NCBI GenBank assembly: GCA_029259935.1
Contig: JAJDEH010000161.1
Span: forward strand, 1 to 29,051
DNA length: 29,051 nt
Direction of reading: 5' to 3'
Source: Planctomycetota bacterium
GTDB taxonomy: Bacteria > Planctomycetota > Planctomycetia > Pirellulales > Pirellulaceae
Positions 15,229-23,014 of the stretch are shown piece by piece. Position 1 is the first letter of the stretch. The number at the start of each line of letters is the position of its first letter. The position numbers and the translations under genes were made by a program. The notes under the pieces are model-generated. The model had not been told where the DNA came from. It searched no databases and saw only the letters and a list, made by a program, of their open reading frames with translations.

Positions 15229-15963
15229 ATGACTTTCGCCCTTCGTTTCACCACTTCCTTGCTAATCTGCTCGTTGCTTTCGCTGCTGCTTGTCACCTCG
15301 GCCAATGCGCAAAAGACAGCAGCGCCGCACGACGCCATCAAGCCGGTACCTCGGGCCGGTGGCTGGATGAAACGTCATGAAGCGATGAACGCGCGTGTCA
15401 AAAAAGGTAACGTCGATCTAGTATTCATCGGCGATTCAATCACCCAGGGCTGGGAAGGGCGAGGCAAGAACGTTTGGGCCAAGTTCTATGGCAAACGGAA
15501 CGCCGTCAATTTGGGCATCGGCGGCGATCGCACTCAGCATGTGCTTTGGCGATTGGACAATGGCAACCTCGAGGGCATCGCGCCCAAGGCGGCCGTGATC
15601 ATGATCGGTACCAACAATTCCGGCAGCAACTCACCGGAACAAATTGCCGAGGGCGTGACCCTCATCGTGCGGCAGCTTCAGAAAAAGACGCCCAAGACCA
15701 AGATCCTTCTGCTGGCCACCTTTCCGCGCGGCGCGACTCCCTCGGACAAGCGGCGACAGGTGAACGAAAAGAGCAACGCTATCGTGGCCAAGTTGGCAGC
15801 GGACGAAAATGTCTCCTACCTAGATGTCGGCAAGGATTTTCTCGGCGAGGACGGTTCGCTCTCAAGGGAGATCATGCCCGACTTGCTGCACTTGAGCGAG
15901 CCCGGCTACACCATTTGGGCCGAGTCCATCGAGCCGTCATTGGCCAAGCTGTTGGGCGAGTGA
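15229..15963 (+). CDS. Exported SGNH/GDSL-family hydrolase
   Basis: The 244-residue protein has a signal peptide (TSLLICSLLSLLLVTSANA, cut near residue 27) and a GDSL-like hydrolase domain related to PAF-acetylhydrolase subunits. The four SGNH blocks are visible: VFIGDSITQGW (nucleophile S70), NLGIGGDRTQ (oxyanion glycine), MIGTNNSG (N129) and DLLHLSEPGY (D218, H221). It should cleave esters such as acetyl groups on carbohydrates or lipids outside the cytoplasmic membrane. The ATG at 15229 is supported by GGAGA 8 bases upstream and by the signal peptide; the in-frame ATG at 15196 would bury it. It is convergent with the NHL protein gene. Confidence 0.93.
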   Translation: MTFALRFTTSLLICSLLSLLLVTSANAQKTAAPHDAIKPVPRAGGWMKRHEAMNARVKKGNVDLVFIGDSITQGWEGRGKNVWAKFYGKRNAVNLGIGGDRTQHVLWRLDNGNLEGIAPKAAVIMIGTNNSGSNSPEQIAEGVTLIVRQLQKKTPKTKILLLATFPRGATPSDKRRQVNEKSNAIVAKLAADENVSYLDVGKDFLGEDGSLSREIMPDLLHLSEPGYTIWAESIEPSLAKLLGE

Positions 15964-15988
15964 GCCGGTCCGTAATCGGCATTCTTGT

Positions 15989-16897
15989 TTACGGTTTGCG
16001 GGTCAGCTTTTGAAATCGCTGGCCTTTGATTTCACCGACGTACAAGTTTCCGTCGATGTCGGCGGCCAACATGTGCGGGAGCTGAAACTGGCCCGGCTTG
16101 GTGCCTGTGCCGCCCCATGATCCAATGACTTTTCCGGCGGCGCTGAGTTGCAGCACTTTATTGGCGCGGCCGTCAGCCACGAATAGGTTGGCTTGACGGT
16201 CGTAGGCCAAACCGAACGGCGCAAAGCCGGTCCAAATTTCCAGCAGCTTCCCGCGCTCGTCGAAAACTTGAATGCGATCGTTCTCGCGATCTCCGACGAC
16301 AATCCGGTTCTTGTTGTCGACGACGAGCGTATGAGGCAGGTTAAACTGGCCCGGCTCCTTGCCGGCCTCGCCCCATTGCGCCAAGAAGCCGCCATTGGGT
16401 GTGAACTTCATCACACGGCTGTTGCCGTAGCCGTCGGAAACATAAATTTCACCCCGGGGACCGAAGGCGACGTCGGTCGGTTTGTTGAACTCGTCAACGC
16501 CGTCGCCAGCGGTTCCGGCTTTGCCCAAGGCCAAAAGCTGTTTCCCCTGGGGGTTGAATTTCATTACTTGGTGGTTGCCGATGTCCGTGACCCAGACATT
16601 GTCATCATGGTCGATACGCAGCCCATGAGCCGTGTCGATCGCGTCGTCGCCCCAAGATCGAAGAAACTTGCCGTTTCGATCCAAGCAGATGATGGGCTGC
16701 TTACCGCGATGGAACAGATAAATATTCTGCTTGCTGTCGATTGCCACGCCGGAGCAAGCACCCAGCGTGATCGTGTCGGGCAGTTCAAAAAACCGGCCGG
16801 CGGGGGTGAAATCAATTTCTTGCGCCGCGTTTTCGCGGTTGAACGCCGCAGCCAACGTCAAACCAACGATTACCCATCCAAACACCGACGATTTCAT
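15989..16897 (-). CDS. Exported NHL-repeat beta-propeller protein, peptidyl-amidoglycolate-lyase-like
   Basis: The 302-residue protein has a signal peptide (SSVFGWVIVGLTLAAAF) and at least five NHL blades. Examples are HGLRIDHDDNVWVTDIGNHQ, FNKPTDVAFGPRGEIYVSDG, FNLPHTLVVDNKNRIVVGDR and FQLPHMLAADIDGNLYVGEI. The wording and spacing of these blades resemble the lyase domain of peptidylglycine alpha-amidating enzyme, which uses histidines and zinc or calcium. Function in bacteria is unproven, and many NHL propellers are only binding scaffolds. The ATG at 16897 is fixed by a near-perfect GAGGAGGT about 6 bases upstream; an ATG 15 codons earlier would run through this ribosome site. It is divergent from the phosphoesterase gene. 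Confidence 0.88.
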   Translation of the reverse strand: MKSSVFGWVIVGLTLAAAFNRENAAQEIDFTPAGRFFELPDTITLGACSGVAIDSKQNIYLFHRGKQPIICLDRNGKFLRSWGDDAIDTAHGLRIDHDDNVWVTDIGNHQVMKFNPQGKQLLALGKAGTAGDGVDEFNKPTDVAFGPRGEIYVSDGYGNSRVMKFTPNGGFLAQWGEAGKEPGQFNLPHTLVVDNKNRIVVGDRENDRIQVFDERGKLLEIWTGFAPFGLAYDRQANLFVADGRANKVLQLSAAGKVIGSWGGTGTKPGQFQLPHMLAADIDGNLYVGEIKGQRFQKLTRKP

Positions 16898-17009
16898 GTG
16901 ACCTACCTCCTCTACGTCCGAATCGGACCGCGCGGCCCTCACGCGATGCTATCATAGTTGCTGGCGACCCGTGTATCCCCTTCCCTCCTTTCACACTGAT
17001 GAAACCACC

Positions 17010-17948
17010 ATGAGCAGCACCCATCGAGTTGAAACCCGCGTCTTGTTTCTGACATTGATTCTCTTGTCGGTAACGGCGGCCGCACAGGAGACGGATTTTC
17101 GTTTTCTGGCCACTGGGGATTTGCCGTATTCACCAACTCAGGACGCCAAATACCGGCGACTTCTCAAACAGTCTGAAAGCGAAGATTTTGAATTCCTGAT
17201 GCACGTCGGCGACTTCAAGGGCGGCAGCGTTCCCTGTTCGGATGATGAATTCGAGAAGATCCGCGATCTCTTTCACGCTTATCCCAAACCGGTCGTTTAC
17301 ACGCCGGGCGACAACGAATGGACCGACTGCCATGCTGTTGGTGCCGATCCAATTGAGCGGCTCGCCAAGCTGCGAGAGTTATTCTTCAAGGACCGCCAGA
17401 CACTGCGGCTCGACACATTAAAGGTTGTGCGTCAAAGCCGCGAAGCGAAGTTCGCCGCGTTCTCCGAAAACTATCGCTTTTCCAAAGCGGGCGTGCTGTT
17501 CGTTGTCGCGCATGTTGTCGGCAGCGGCAACAACTACAGACCCGACCATCCGCCGTCGATGAAGGAATTCAACGGTCGAAACGCGGCCAACCTTGCTTTC
17601 TTGAAGGAGAGTTTCGCGGAGGCGATTGCCAGCGATGTGCCGGGCGTGGCGGTGGTGATTCACGCGAATCCGGATTTCGAGCGAGGAAGCAAAAGAGGTT
17701 TCCAGGAATTCCTGGCGGCGATGCGCGAATTCTTGGCAAAGTATCGTAAACCGGTTGTTTGTATCCACGGCGACTCGCACTACTATCGAATCGACAAGCC
17801 GCTGAAGGACACATCTGGCAAAACGTATCTCCACTTCACTCGCATGGAGGTTTTCGGGTCACCTAATGTGGCGGGGGTGGTCGTCTCGGTCGACACGAAA
17901 GACCCGCAAGTGTTCAGCTTCAGACCCTATTTCGAAACCGCCCGCTAG
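17010..17948 (+). CDS. Exported calcineurin-like metallophosphoesterase
   Basis: The 312-residue protein has an N-terminal signal (VLFLTLILLSVTAAA, cut near residue 25) and a metallophosphoesterase pattern: ATGDLPYS (D37), HVGDFKGG (D68), TPGDNEW (101-103, in place of the usual GNHD/E), a V-V-I-H-A-N-P segment and HGDSHYY near the C-terminus. These would bind a two-metal centre. GDNE instead of GNHE is a variant that may change specificity, but asparagine in the third motif is kept. The substrate is unknown. The ATG at 17010 starts the signal peptide but has no strong Shine-Dalgarno; an in-frame GTG at 16971 would add 13 residues. Confidence 0.88.
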   Translation: MSSTHRVETRVLFLTLILLSVTAAAQETDFRFLATGDLPYSPTQDAKYRRLLKQSESEDFEFLMHVGDFKGGSVPCSDDEFEKIRDLFHAYPKPVVYTPGDNEWTDCHAVGADPIERLAKLRELFFKDRQTLRLDTLKVVRQSREAKFAAFSENYRFSKAGVLFVVAHVVGSGNNYRPDHPPSMKEFNGRNAANLAFLKESFAEAIASDVPGVAVVIHANPDFERGSKRGFQEFLAAMREFLAKYRKPVVCIHGDSHYYRIDKPLKDTSGKTYLHFTRMEVFGSPNVAGVVVSVDTKDPQVFSFRPYFETAR

Positions 17949-18096
17949 TTGGGCACTACCGCACAATTCGCTGGCAGTCGACTTCTTCGGGTTGCAAATA
18001 TTACGAAGCGATCTCGAATCCCAGTCGCGGCATTCGTCCAGAGAATGGCGGGCAATTCCCGTGCATTTAGCATCATCGGGCACTCACCCTAGACGC

Positions 18097-18125
18097 CGTG
18101 CCGCTCCATCCGCCGTGGCGGCACG
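18097..18125. repeat. 8-bp inverted repeat between phosphoesterase and BON genes
   Basis: CGTGCCGC (18097-18104) and GCGGCACG (18118-18125) are perfect arms around 13 bases. It may end phosphoesterase transcription, but it lies ~150 bp after the stop and is followed only by CTTATTGCTTT, so it is a weak terminator at best. The rest of 17949-18212 shows no gene. Confidence 0.45.
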
Positions 18126-18212
18126 CTTATTGCTTTACGAAAAGGGACGCGAGTTTGAATCAAATGCGCCATGTTTCACCATTCCAGGTCACGGACCAAA
18201 GCGGAGACCAAC

Positions 18213-18437
18213 ATGCCCGAAGACTTCCAGCGGGATCAAGATCTTCAGCGACGGATTGAAAGCTTTCTATTTCAACGCCACATTGGCGCACTGCGCCGAG
18301 TCCACGTCGCGGTCAACAACGGGTGCGTCGCCATTCAGGGCCGAGTGAACTCGTTCCATGAAAAGCAGCTTTGTTTGAACTGCTGCCAGCGTGTCGCGGG
18401 AGTAACGCGAATCACCGACCAAGTCGAAGTTGCCTAG
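18213..18437 (+). CDS. Small BON-domain protein
   Basis: The 74-residue protein has a single BON fold. The pattern is an amphipathic helix (DQDLQRRIESFLFQ), then VHVAVNNGCVAIQGRVNSFHEKQL (the characteristic strand, glycine and helix) and VAGVTRITDQVEV at the end. BON domains bind phospholipid or other hydrophobic ligands in proteins such as OsmY. This one has no signal peptide or lipobox, so it is probably cytoplasmic or part of a larger assembly. It carries a CLNCC cluster, unusual for BON. The start is the ATG at 18213 with GGAG 7 bases upstream. It is convergent with the symporter gene. Confidence 0.8.
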   Translation: MPEDFQRDQDLQRRIESFLFQRHIGALRRVHVAVNNGCVAIQGRVNSFHEKQLCLNCCQRVAGVTRITDQVEVA

Positions 18438-18488
18438 GGCTTTATTACAGCTTGATCTCATCCGATTCAAGGCTGCGGTCACGCAACT

Positions 18489-20546
18489 CTAGGCCGATTG
18501 TTCTGGAGGCTTCTTCGCTGATGACTGGGTCATCAGCGAAACGACGATCAAAGTGAGGAAACCGAGCGGGATCGTGACGATGCCGGGTTGTCTAAAAGGA
18601 ACGACTGCGTAGTCTTCCGATAGACCATAGATCTTGGTGAAACTGTCAGCACTCAGCAGAATCCAGGCCAACGAGCTGACCATTCCGACGATGACCGCCA
18701 CGATAATTCCTTGTTTCGTCACACCTTTCCAGAACAACAGCATCACCAGGGAAGGCAGATTCGCGGACGCCGCGACGCTAAACGCCCAGCCTACGAGATA
18801 GCTGACGTTCATCCCTTGAAACAGAATTCCCAAGACGATCGCGATTCCTCCCACCACGACGGAAGAAATCTTGGCGATGCGCACCTTTTCGTGATCCGTC
18901 AATTTAACCCCAAGGAAGCTGGAGATGAGATCGTGCGTCACCGCGCCGCTGGACGCTAGAATCAGCCCGCTTACCGTGCCAAGCACGGTCGTAAAGGCGA
19001 TCGCCGAAATTACGGCGAACAGCCATTCGTTCATGCTCTTGGCCAGCAACGGGGCCGCCATGTTGCTGTCGGTGACGTCCAGCGAACCGCTGGTCATCGC
19101 GCCCAGCCCCAAATACAGAGTCAAGATGTAGAAGAAGCCAATGCTGCCAATCCCCACGATCGTACTCTTCCGCGCGCTCAGCGTATCTTTCACCGTGTAA
19201 TAGCGGATCAAGATGTGGGGCAGTGACGCCGTTCCGCAAAACAGGGCCAGCATCAGCGACAGAAAATTCAGCTTGGCAATCGGGTTGTCGCTGCGAATTC
19301 CCGCGAACCGTGGATGCTCGCCAGGCCGCAGAATGTGACTTCCCGGTGTTGGCTTTTGAAAATAAACCTTGGTTGTGCTGCCGTCGCCGTTCTTGATCAC
19401 CTTGTTTCCCCACAAGATGACCTTGCTTTCTTGTAGCGTACTAAAGAACGACTGCGGCCCCAGTGGACCGGTCGATTTCTTGCCATCCGGCAACTCCACG
19501 AGATGTCCCACGGGGTGCAGTTCGGCTTCGCCCCTCTTGGTTCCCTTCTCCTTGCCATTGACCAATTCCTTGCCGTCCGTGGTCTTGGTCAGTGTTTGCG
19601 CTTCGTCGAGCTGAAACTTACCGTTGTCCAGCGCGCGCAGACTCCACACGGAAACCACCTTGGTTTCATTATCCTCGATTCGCACGAACGGCTTGTCTTG
19701 CCAATCGCCGGTCAGCGGCAAAACGGTCGACTGCTCAAACGCGGCCAGCGACTCAATTTCGGAATAATCAACCCGCCAAGCTTCTTCCGTTTCGCCGTTC
19801 CGCACGCGCACTAACGGAGGACTGGCCTTGGACTGGGCCGATTGTTCGGCTTGAGGTTTGGAGAGTTTTGTTCCCGCGACAGGGCCGTGAGATTGAAACT
19901 CATGTCCGTCGATTCCGCCTGCTTCGACTGTAAAACCGCGGGACAAGATCATGATCGTCAACACGGCGCTAAAGATGACCAGCAACGAACCTTTGAGAAA
20001 CTGAACATAAGTAGTCGAGACCATCCCGGCGGTGACCACGATGACGATCACCGTCGCCCCCACGAGGACGACACCCACCCAGTGGGGAAAGCCCAGCAAC
20101 GGCTGAATCAGCACGCCCGCGCCGACCATTTGTGGGATCAGATAAAAGATGCTCACGGCGAGCGTACTGATCCCGGCGGCAAGCTTGATTCCGCGCGAGC
20201 CAAACTTGGCATCCAGCGCGTCGGCGAACGTGAATTTCCCCAACCGCTTCATCGGTTCGGCGACCACGAACAGCGCCACAATCCAGCCCGCCAAATATCC
20301 GATCGAGTACAGAAAGCCATCGTACCCATAGAAGGCGATCATGCCGCAGATGCCCAAGAAAGACGCGGCCGAAAGATAGTCGCCCGCGAAAGCGATCCCG
20401 TTCACGAACCAAGGAATCTGTCCATGGGCCGCAAAATATCCTTGCGACGATTTGACGCGATTACCAAAGTAGAAACTGATTCCCAAGGTAATGGCCACGA
20501 AAATGAAAAACACGGCAACGGCAACGGTCGAGGCTTCGTAAATCAC
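18489..20546 (-). CDS. ActP-type cation/acetate symporter (SSS family) with long central insert
   Basis: The 685-residue sodium:solute symporter is closest to the acetate permease group. Evidence includes ITLGISFYFGNRVKSSQGYFAA, the conserved FAGDYLSAASFLG, IPQMVGAGVLIQPL and GTASLPHILIRYYTVKD, which matches the ActP helix-7 motif. E. coli ActP has 549 residues. The excess is a segment of ~200 residues (about 208-418) between TM6 and TM7, where ActP has about 40. The insert is hydrophilic and holds repeated acidic, basic and aromatic patches without a recognised motif. I start at the GTG 20546-20544. It overlaps the DUF485 stop as GTGA, has GAGGAG about 10 bases upstream, and puts the first helix at the normal distance. 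The ATG at 20594 would add 16 residues inside the upstream gene. Confidence 0.92.
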   Translation of the reverse strand: MIYEASTVAVAVFFIFVAITLGISFYFGNRVKSSQGYFAAHGQIPWFVNGIAFAGDYLSAASFLGICGMIAFYGYDGFLYSIGYLAGWIVALFVVAEPMKRLGKFTFADALDAKFGSRGIKLAAGISTLAVSIFYLIPQMVGAGVLIQPLLGFPHWVGVVLVGATVIVIVVTAGMVSTTYVQFLKGSLLVIFSAVLTIMILSRGFTVEAGGIDGHEFQSHGPVAGTKLSKPQAEQSAQSKASPPLVRVRNGETEEAWRVDYSEIESLAAFEQSTVLPLTGDWQDKPFVRIEDNETKVVSVWSLRALDNGKFQLDEAQTLTKTTDGKELVNGKEKGTKRGEAELHPVGHLVELPDGKKSTGPLGPQSFFSTLQESKVILWGNKVIKNGDGSTTKVYFQKPTPGSHILRPGEHPRFAGIRSDNPIAKLNFLSLMLALFCGTASLPHILIRYYTVKDTLSARKSTIVGIGSIGFFYILTLYLGLGAMTSGSLDVTDSNMAAPLLAKSMNEWLFAVISAIAFTTVLGTVSGLILASSGAVTHDLISSFLGVKLTDHEKVRIAKISSVVVGGIAIVLGILFQGMNVSYLVGWAFSVAASANLPSLVMLLFWKGVTKQGIIVAVIVGMVSSLAWILLSADSFTKIYGLSEDYAVVPFRQPGIVTIPLGFLTLIVVSLMTQSSAKKPPEQSA

Positions 20547-20785
20547 TTGGCTTGCTCCTCGTCCGTCTGTTCCCCTCTTGATCGGCAGATCCATCCATAC
20601 GCCACGGCCAGCACCAAGGCCGCCACAATCAATCCGAACCCATAGATGATCGCCAGGTTGATCCCGGCAATCGGCATCAACTCCATGGTTTGCGGCGAGA
20701 AGGCGTTAAGGAACACAAACCCGCCGTACAGGAGCAGATAGACTCCGAACAGCGAGAGACCGATTCGAGCGTCGCGTTCTTGCAT
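20543..20785 (-). CDS. DUF485-family small membrane protein
   Basis: The 80-residue protein has two hydrophobic spans (about 9-29 and 43-65) in a DUF485 pattern: LYGGFVFLNAF, then GINLAIIYGFGLIVAALVLAVAYGW. It matches the YjcH-like subunit that precedes actP in the E. coli acs-yjcH-actP operon. It overlaps the symporter gene by GTGA, so the two are almost certainly co-translated and form one transport unit. The acetyl-CoA synthetase gene of that operon is not present here. Confidence 0.9.
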   Translation of the reverse strand: MQERDARIGLSLFGVYLLLYGGFVFLNAFSPQTMELMPIAGINLAIIYGFGLIVAALVLAVAYGWICRSRGEQTDEEQAK

Positions 20786-21140
20786 ACTAATTCACTTGGT
20801 CGATGAAAGCGGTTGCATCTATTAGCCCGCGGCGCGGCCTCGCTAATAGTTGTGGCAGGCGGGGCGGGAACAGAGTATTGAAAAAGTCAACAGACAGGCT
20901 AACCACCATGAACTGTCGCGCCAAGCCACGGCCCCGTTTGGTCGTTGAGCATCTCGCAAGGCGGTTGCGATCGGTGCCCGGCGAGACCGATTAGAGGCAT
21001 GATGACCGTCATAGCGATGTGTCCCTTGATTCGCCCGCCCTTTCGTTGGTATTCCGTTCCGCACATGACGAATAAAGCGGATATTCGACGTACACTTGCC
21101 AAACTCTGGCGTATATTTACCGCAACCAACGGAGATCGTG
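20786..21140. other. 355-bp intergenic region, no gene supported
   Basis: This divergent region lies between the DUF485/ActP pair and the PilZ gene. Short ORFs exist on both strands but have shadow-like composition and no ribosome site. Visible structure: an 8-bp inverted repeat (20819-20849), ATCGGT/ACCGAT arms at 20970-20991, a small dyad ATGAC-C-GTCAT at 21002-21012, and TATATT at 21112-21117 near the PilZ start. Confidence 0.75.
20819..20849. repeat. Perfect 8-bp inverted repeat upstream of the DUF485 gene
   Basis: CTATTAGC (20819-20826) and GCTAATAG (20842-20849) flank a GC-rich 15-base centre (CCGCGGCGCGGCCTC) that can fold further. It lies 34 bases upstream of the DUF485 start, in the probable promoter region. 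It may be an operator or a dispersed hairpin repeat. Confidence 0.5.
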
Positions 21141-21551
21141 ATGACAATTGCGGAGCAGGGCAAACAAACTGATTTTTTCCGCTCGGTTGACGACTACCTT
21201 CGTCAGCAGGAGGACTTGCAGCCGACGAGTGACCGGCGGCGTACGCCAAGGTACTCGTACCCGACGGTGGCCATGATCGCATTCTGCGAGCCGCGTCAAC
21301 TGCCGCAAATCAACCAATTTCAGTCGGTCTTGTGTCGCGATATCTCACGGGGCGGTTTTTCCTTTTTCCTGTCGATCTCGCCGCCGAAAGACCATTTGGT
21401 GGTCGCCTTGCGGCGCGACGCCGACTACCTGCCGTTGCGGTCGCGCGTGATCTACTGTCGACGGGGTGAAGGCACGATGGAAGAACAGATCAACATCATT
21501 GGCTGCGAGTTTCTCTGTCGCCTTGAGTTCGCCGACGGTAAGATTCGCTAG
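21141..21551 (+). CDS. PilZ-domain (cyclic di-GMP-binding) protein
   Basis: The 136-residue protein has both PilZ ligand motifs: RxxxR (R33 to R37, in DRRRTPRYSYP) and DxSxxG (D67, S69, G72, in CRDISRGGFSF). Beta strands follow, with LVVALRRDADYLPLRSRVIYCRR. An N-terminal helix of about 28 residues precedes the domain. It should bind cyclic di-GMP in the cytoplasm and act as an effector of surface attachment, motility or envelope behaviour. The partner is unknown. The start is the ATG at 21141, with GGAGAT five bases upstream; an in-frame ATG at 21096 would place this ribosome site inside the gene. Confidence 0.85.
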   Translation: MTIAEQGKQTDFFRSVDDYLRQQEDLQPTSDRRRTPRYSYPTVAMIAFCEPRQLPQINQFQSVLCRDISRGGFSFFLSISPPKDHLVVALRRDADYLPLRSRVIYCRRGEGTMEEQINIIGCEFLCRLEFADGKIR

Positions 21552-21632
21552 CTGGCCTTGCCTCGCGAATACCAGCGTCTGATCTCCTGAATTCTTCAGA
21601 CCGCAATTCTCTTTCATCCATTGCAGTTCTAC

Positions 21633-21640
21633 GCTAGAAT
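21633..21640 (+). promoter_or_regulatory. Putative extended -10 element, GCTAGAAT
   Basis: GCTAGAAT lies 56 bases before the di-haem oxidoreductase start. It differs by one base from the octamers at 9391 and 15087. A -35 candidate at 21612-21617 (TTTCAT, 17-bp spacing) is poor. Confidence 0.4.
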
Positions 21641-21696
21641 AGCGCCGGTTACTGGCAGCGCCGTGGTTCTTCCTCTACTTTCACGGAGACAAACCC

Positions 21697-23007
21697 ATGG
21701 CAAAAGAAATCACTCAGAAGTACTGGAAATGGATCGCTGGTACGGTTCTCGGCGTGGGCATCATGTGGTTCTTCGCGGCTCGATTCGTGGATGCCTGGAG
21801 CCGCCGTCCGACCGAGGAACGATTGTCGCTGGGGCGTCAGATTTTTGAACACGAGTGGCAGCGGGACGACCCACTGGCCGGTGAAGGCGACGGACTGGGA
21901 CCCGTCTTCAATGAAAAATCATGCGTGGCCTGCCATTTTCAAGGCGGCGTCGGTGGTGGAGGAACAAACCGATTTAACGTCTTGGCCTACGAGGCAATGC
22001 CTGCTGGCGACCGGACGAGTCCCTCCGGCGGAGTTGTTCATGCGTTCGCTATTGACGAAAAATTTCAAGAGAGCCGCGATATCATCAGCCGACGATATCC
22101 CATTCAGCCCGGCGGCACCAAGGTTGTCAACGGATGCGAGCAACGGACACCCTCGTTCAACCCACTTGATTTTGAAGAGATCAACACGCCGCCCTTGTTT
22201 GGATTGGGATTGATCGATGACATCTCGGAACTGTCGATCGGAATGAATGGTGCCGGGCGCCGGCTGGGGAAAATGTCCAAGGAACTAGAAGGTGATTTTG
22301 GACAAGGTACGGTGGGTCGCGCACGAGTGCTTCCGGATGGCCGACTGGGGCGATTTGGCTGGAAAGGTCAGTTTGCGAGCGTGGAAGAATTCGTGGCCAC
22401 GGCGTGCGCCGTCGAGTTGGGTCTTTCGAATCCCATGCGTACTCAAGATGTCCCTCAACAGAATGTGCCCGACAGCCAGGCCAAGCTGGACATCGACCGC
22501 CGCCAATTGAGAGCCCTAGTCTGTTTCGTGGAAAATCTGCCACGGCCGGTCGAAATTCTGCCCAGCGATGCCGAGCAGCGCGCACTGGCCGTTCACGGCA
22601 AAGAGGTCTTCGCGGCCGTTGGCTGCGCCGACTGCCACACGCCCGATCTGGGAGGAGTAGATGGCGTCTATAGCGATTTTCGCCTGTACGACGTCGACGA
22701 ATCCAAAGACCCCGCCTATCGCGAGTTGCCCGACGACCTGGTACTCGCCGCCAGCCACCCGCTGCCTAGCGAGTGGAAGACTCCGCCGCTGTGGGGAGTG
22801 GCCGATTCCGCGCCCTACTTTCACGACGGACAATCAAGAACGCTGCGAGACGCGATCTACCGTCACGGGCACGACGCCTTGGCGTCCCGCAAGAAATTCG
22901 AGAAGCTGGGCGACGACGAGCAAAACGCGGTGATCGCGTTCCTGGAGACCTTGCGAGCGCCTCCCGGACTTGCACCCGCGGGCAGCCACGACGACGTCGA
23001 TCATTAA
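21697..23007 (+). CDS. Membrane-anchored di-haem oxidoreductase (DHOR / cytochrome c peroxidase-like)
   Basis: The 436-residue protein has an N-terminal anchor or uncleaved signal (~11-28) and two c-type haem sites, CVACH (76-80) and CADCH (310-314). The context is that of the DHOR family (pfam06537): GEGDGLGPVFNEKSCVACH, NTPPLFGLGLIDDIS, WKTPPLWGVADSAPYFHDG and RDAIYRHG. Members are thought to be periplasmic electron-transfer or peroxidase-like enzymes, and many are uncharacterised. GGAG lies upstream of the ATG at 21697. It is convergent with the nitrilase-family gene, the two stops being 7 bp apart with no room for a terminator between them. Confidence 0.92.
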   Translation: MAKEITQKYWKWIAGTVLGVGIMWFFAARFVDAWSRRPTEERLSLGRQIFEHEWQRDDPLAGEGDGLGPVFNEKSCVACHFQGGVGGGGTNRFNVLAYEAMPAGDRTSPSGGVVHAFAIDEKFQESRDIISRRYPIQPGGTKVVNGCEQRTPSFNPLDFEEINTPPLFGLGLIDDISELSIGMNGAGRRLGKMSKELEGDFGQGTVGRARVLPDGRLGRFGWKGQFASVEEFVATACAVELGLSNPMRTQDVPQQNVPDSQAKLDIDRRQLRALVCFVENLPRPVEILPSDAEQRALAVHGKEVFAAVGCADCHTPDLGGVDGVYSDFRLYDVDESKDPAYRELPDDLVLAASHPLPSEWKTPPLWGVADSAPYFHDGQSRTLRDAIYRHGHDALASRKKFEKLGDDEQNAVIAFLETLRAPPGLAPAGSHDDVDH

Positions 23008-23014
23008 ACGACCG

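Noticed and set aside
16193..16957. Plus-strand open frame of 254 codons
   Set aside because: It is antisense to the NHL propeller gene, whose repeats, signal peptide and ribosome site are convincing.
19842..20645. Plus-strand open frame of 267 codons
   Set aside because: It is antisense to the ActP/DUF485 genes, with shadow-like His/Arg/Asp-rich composition.
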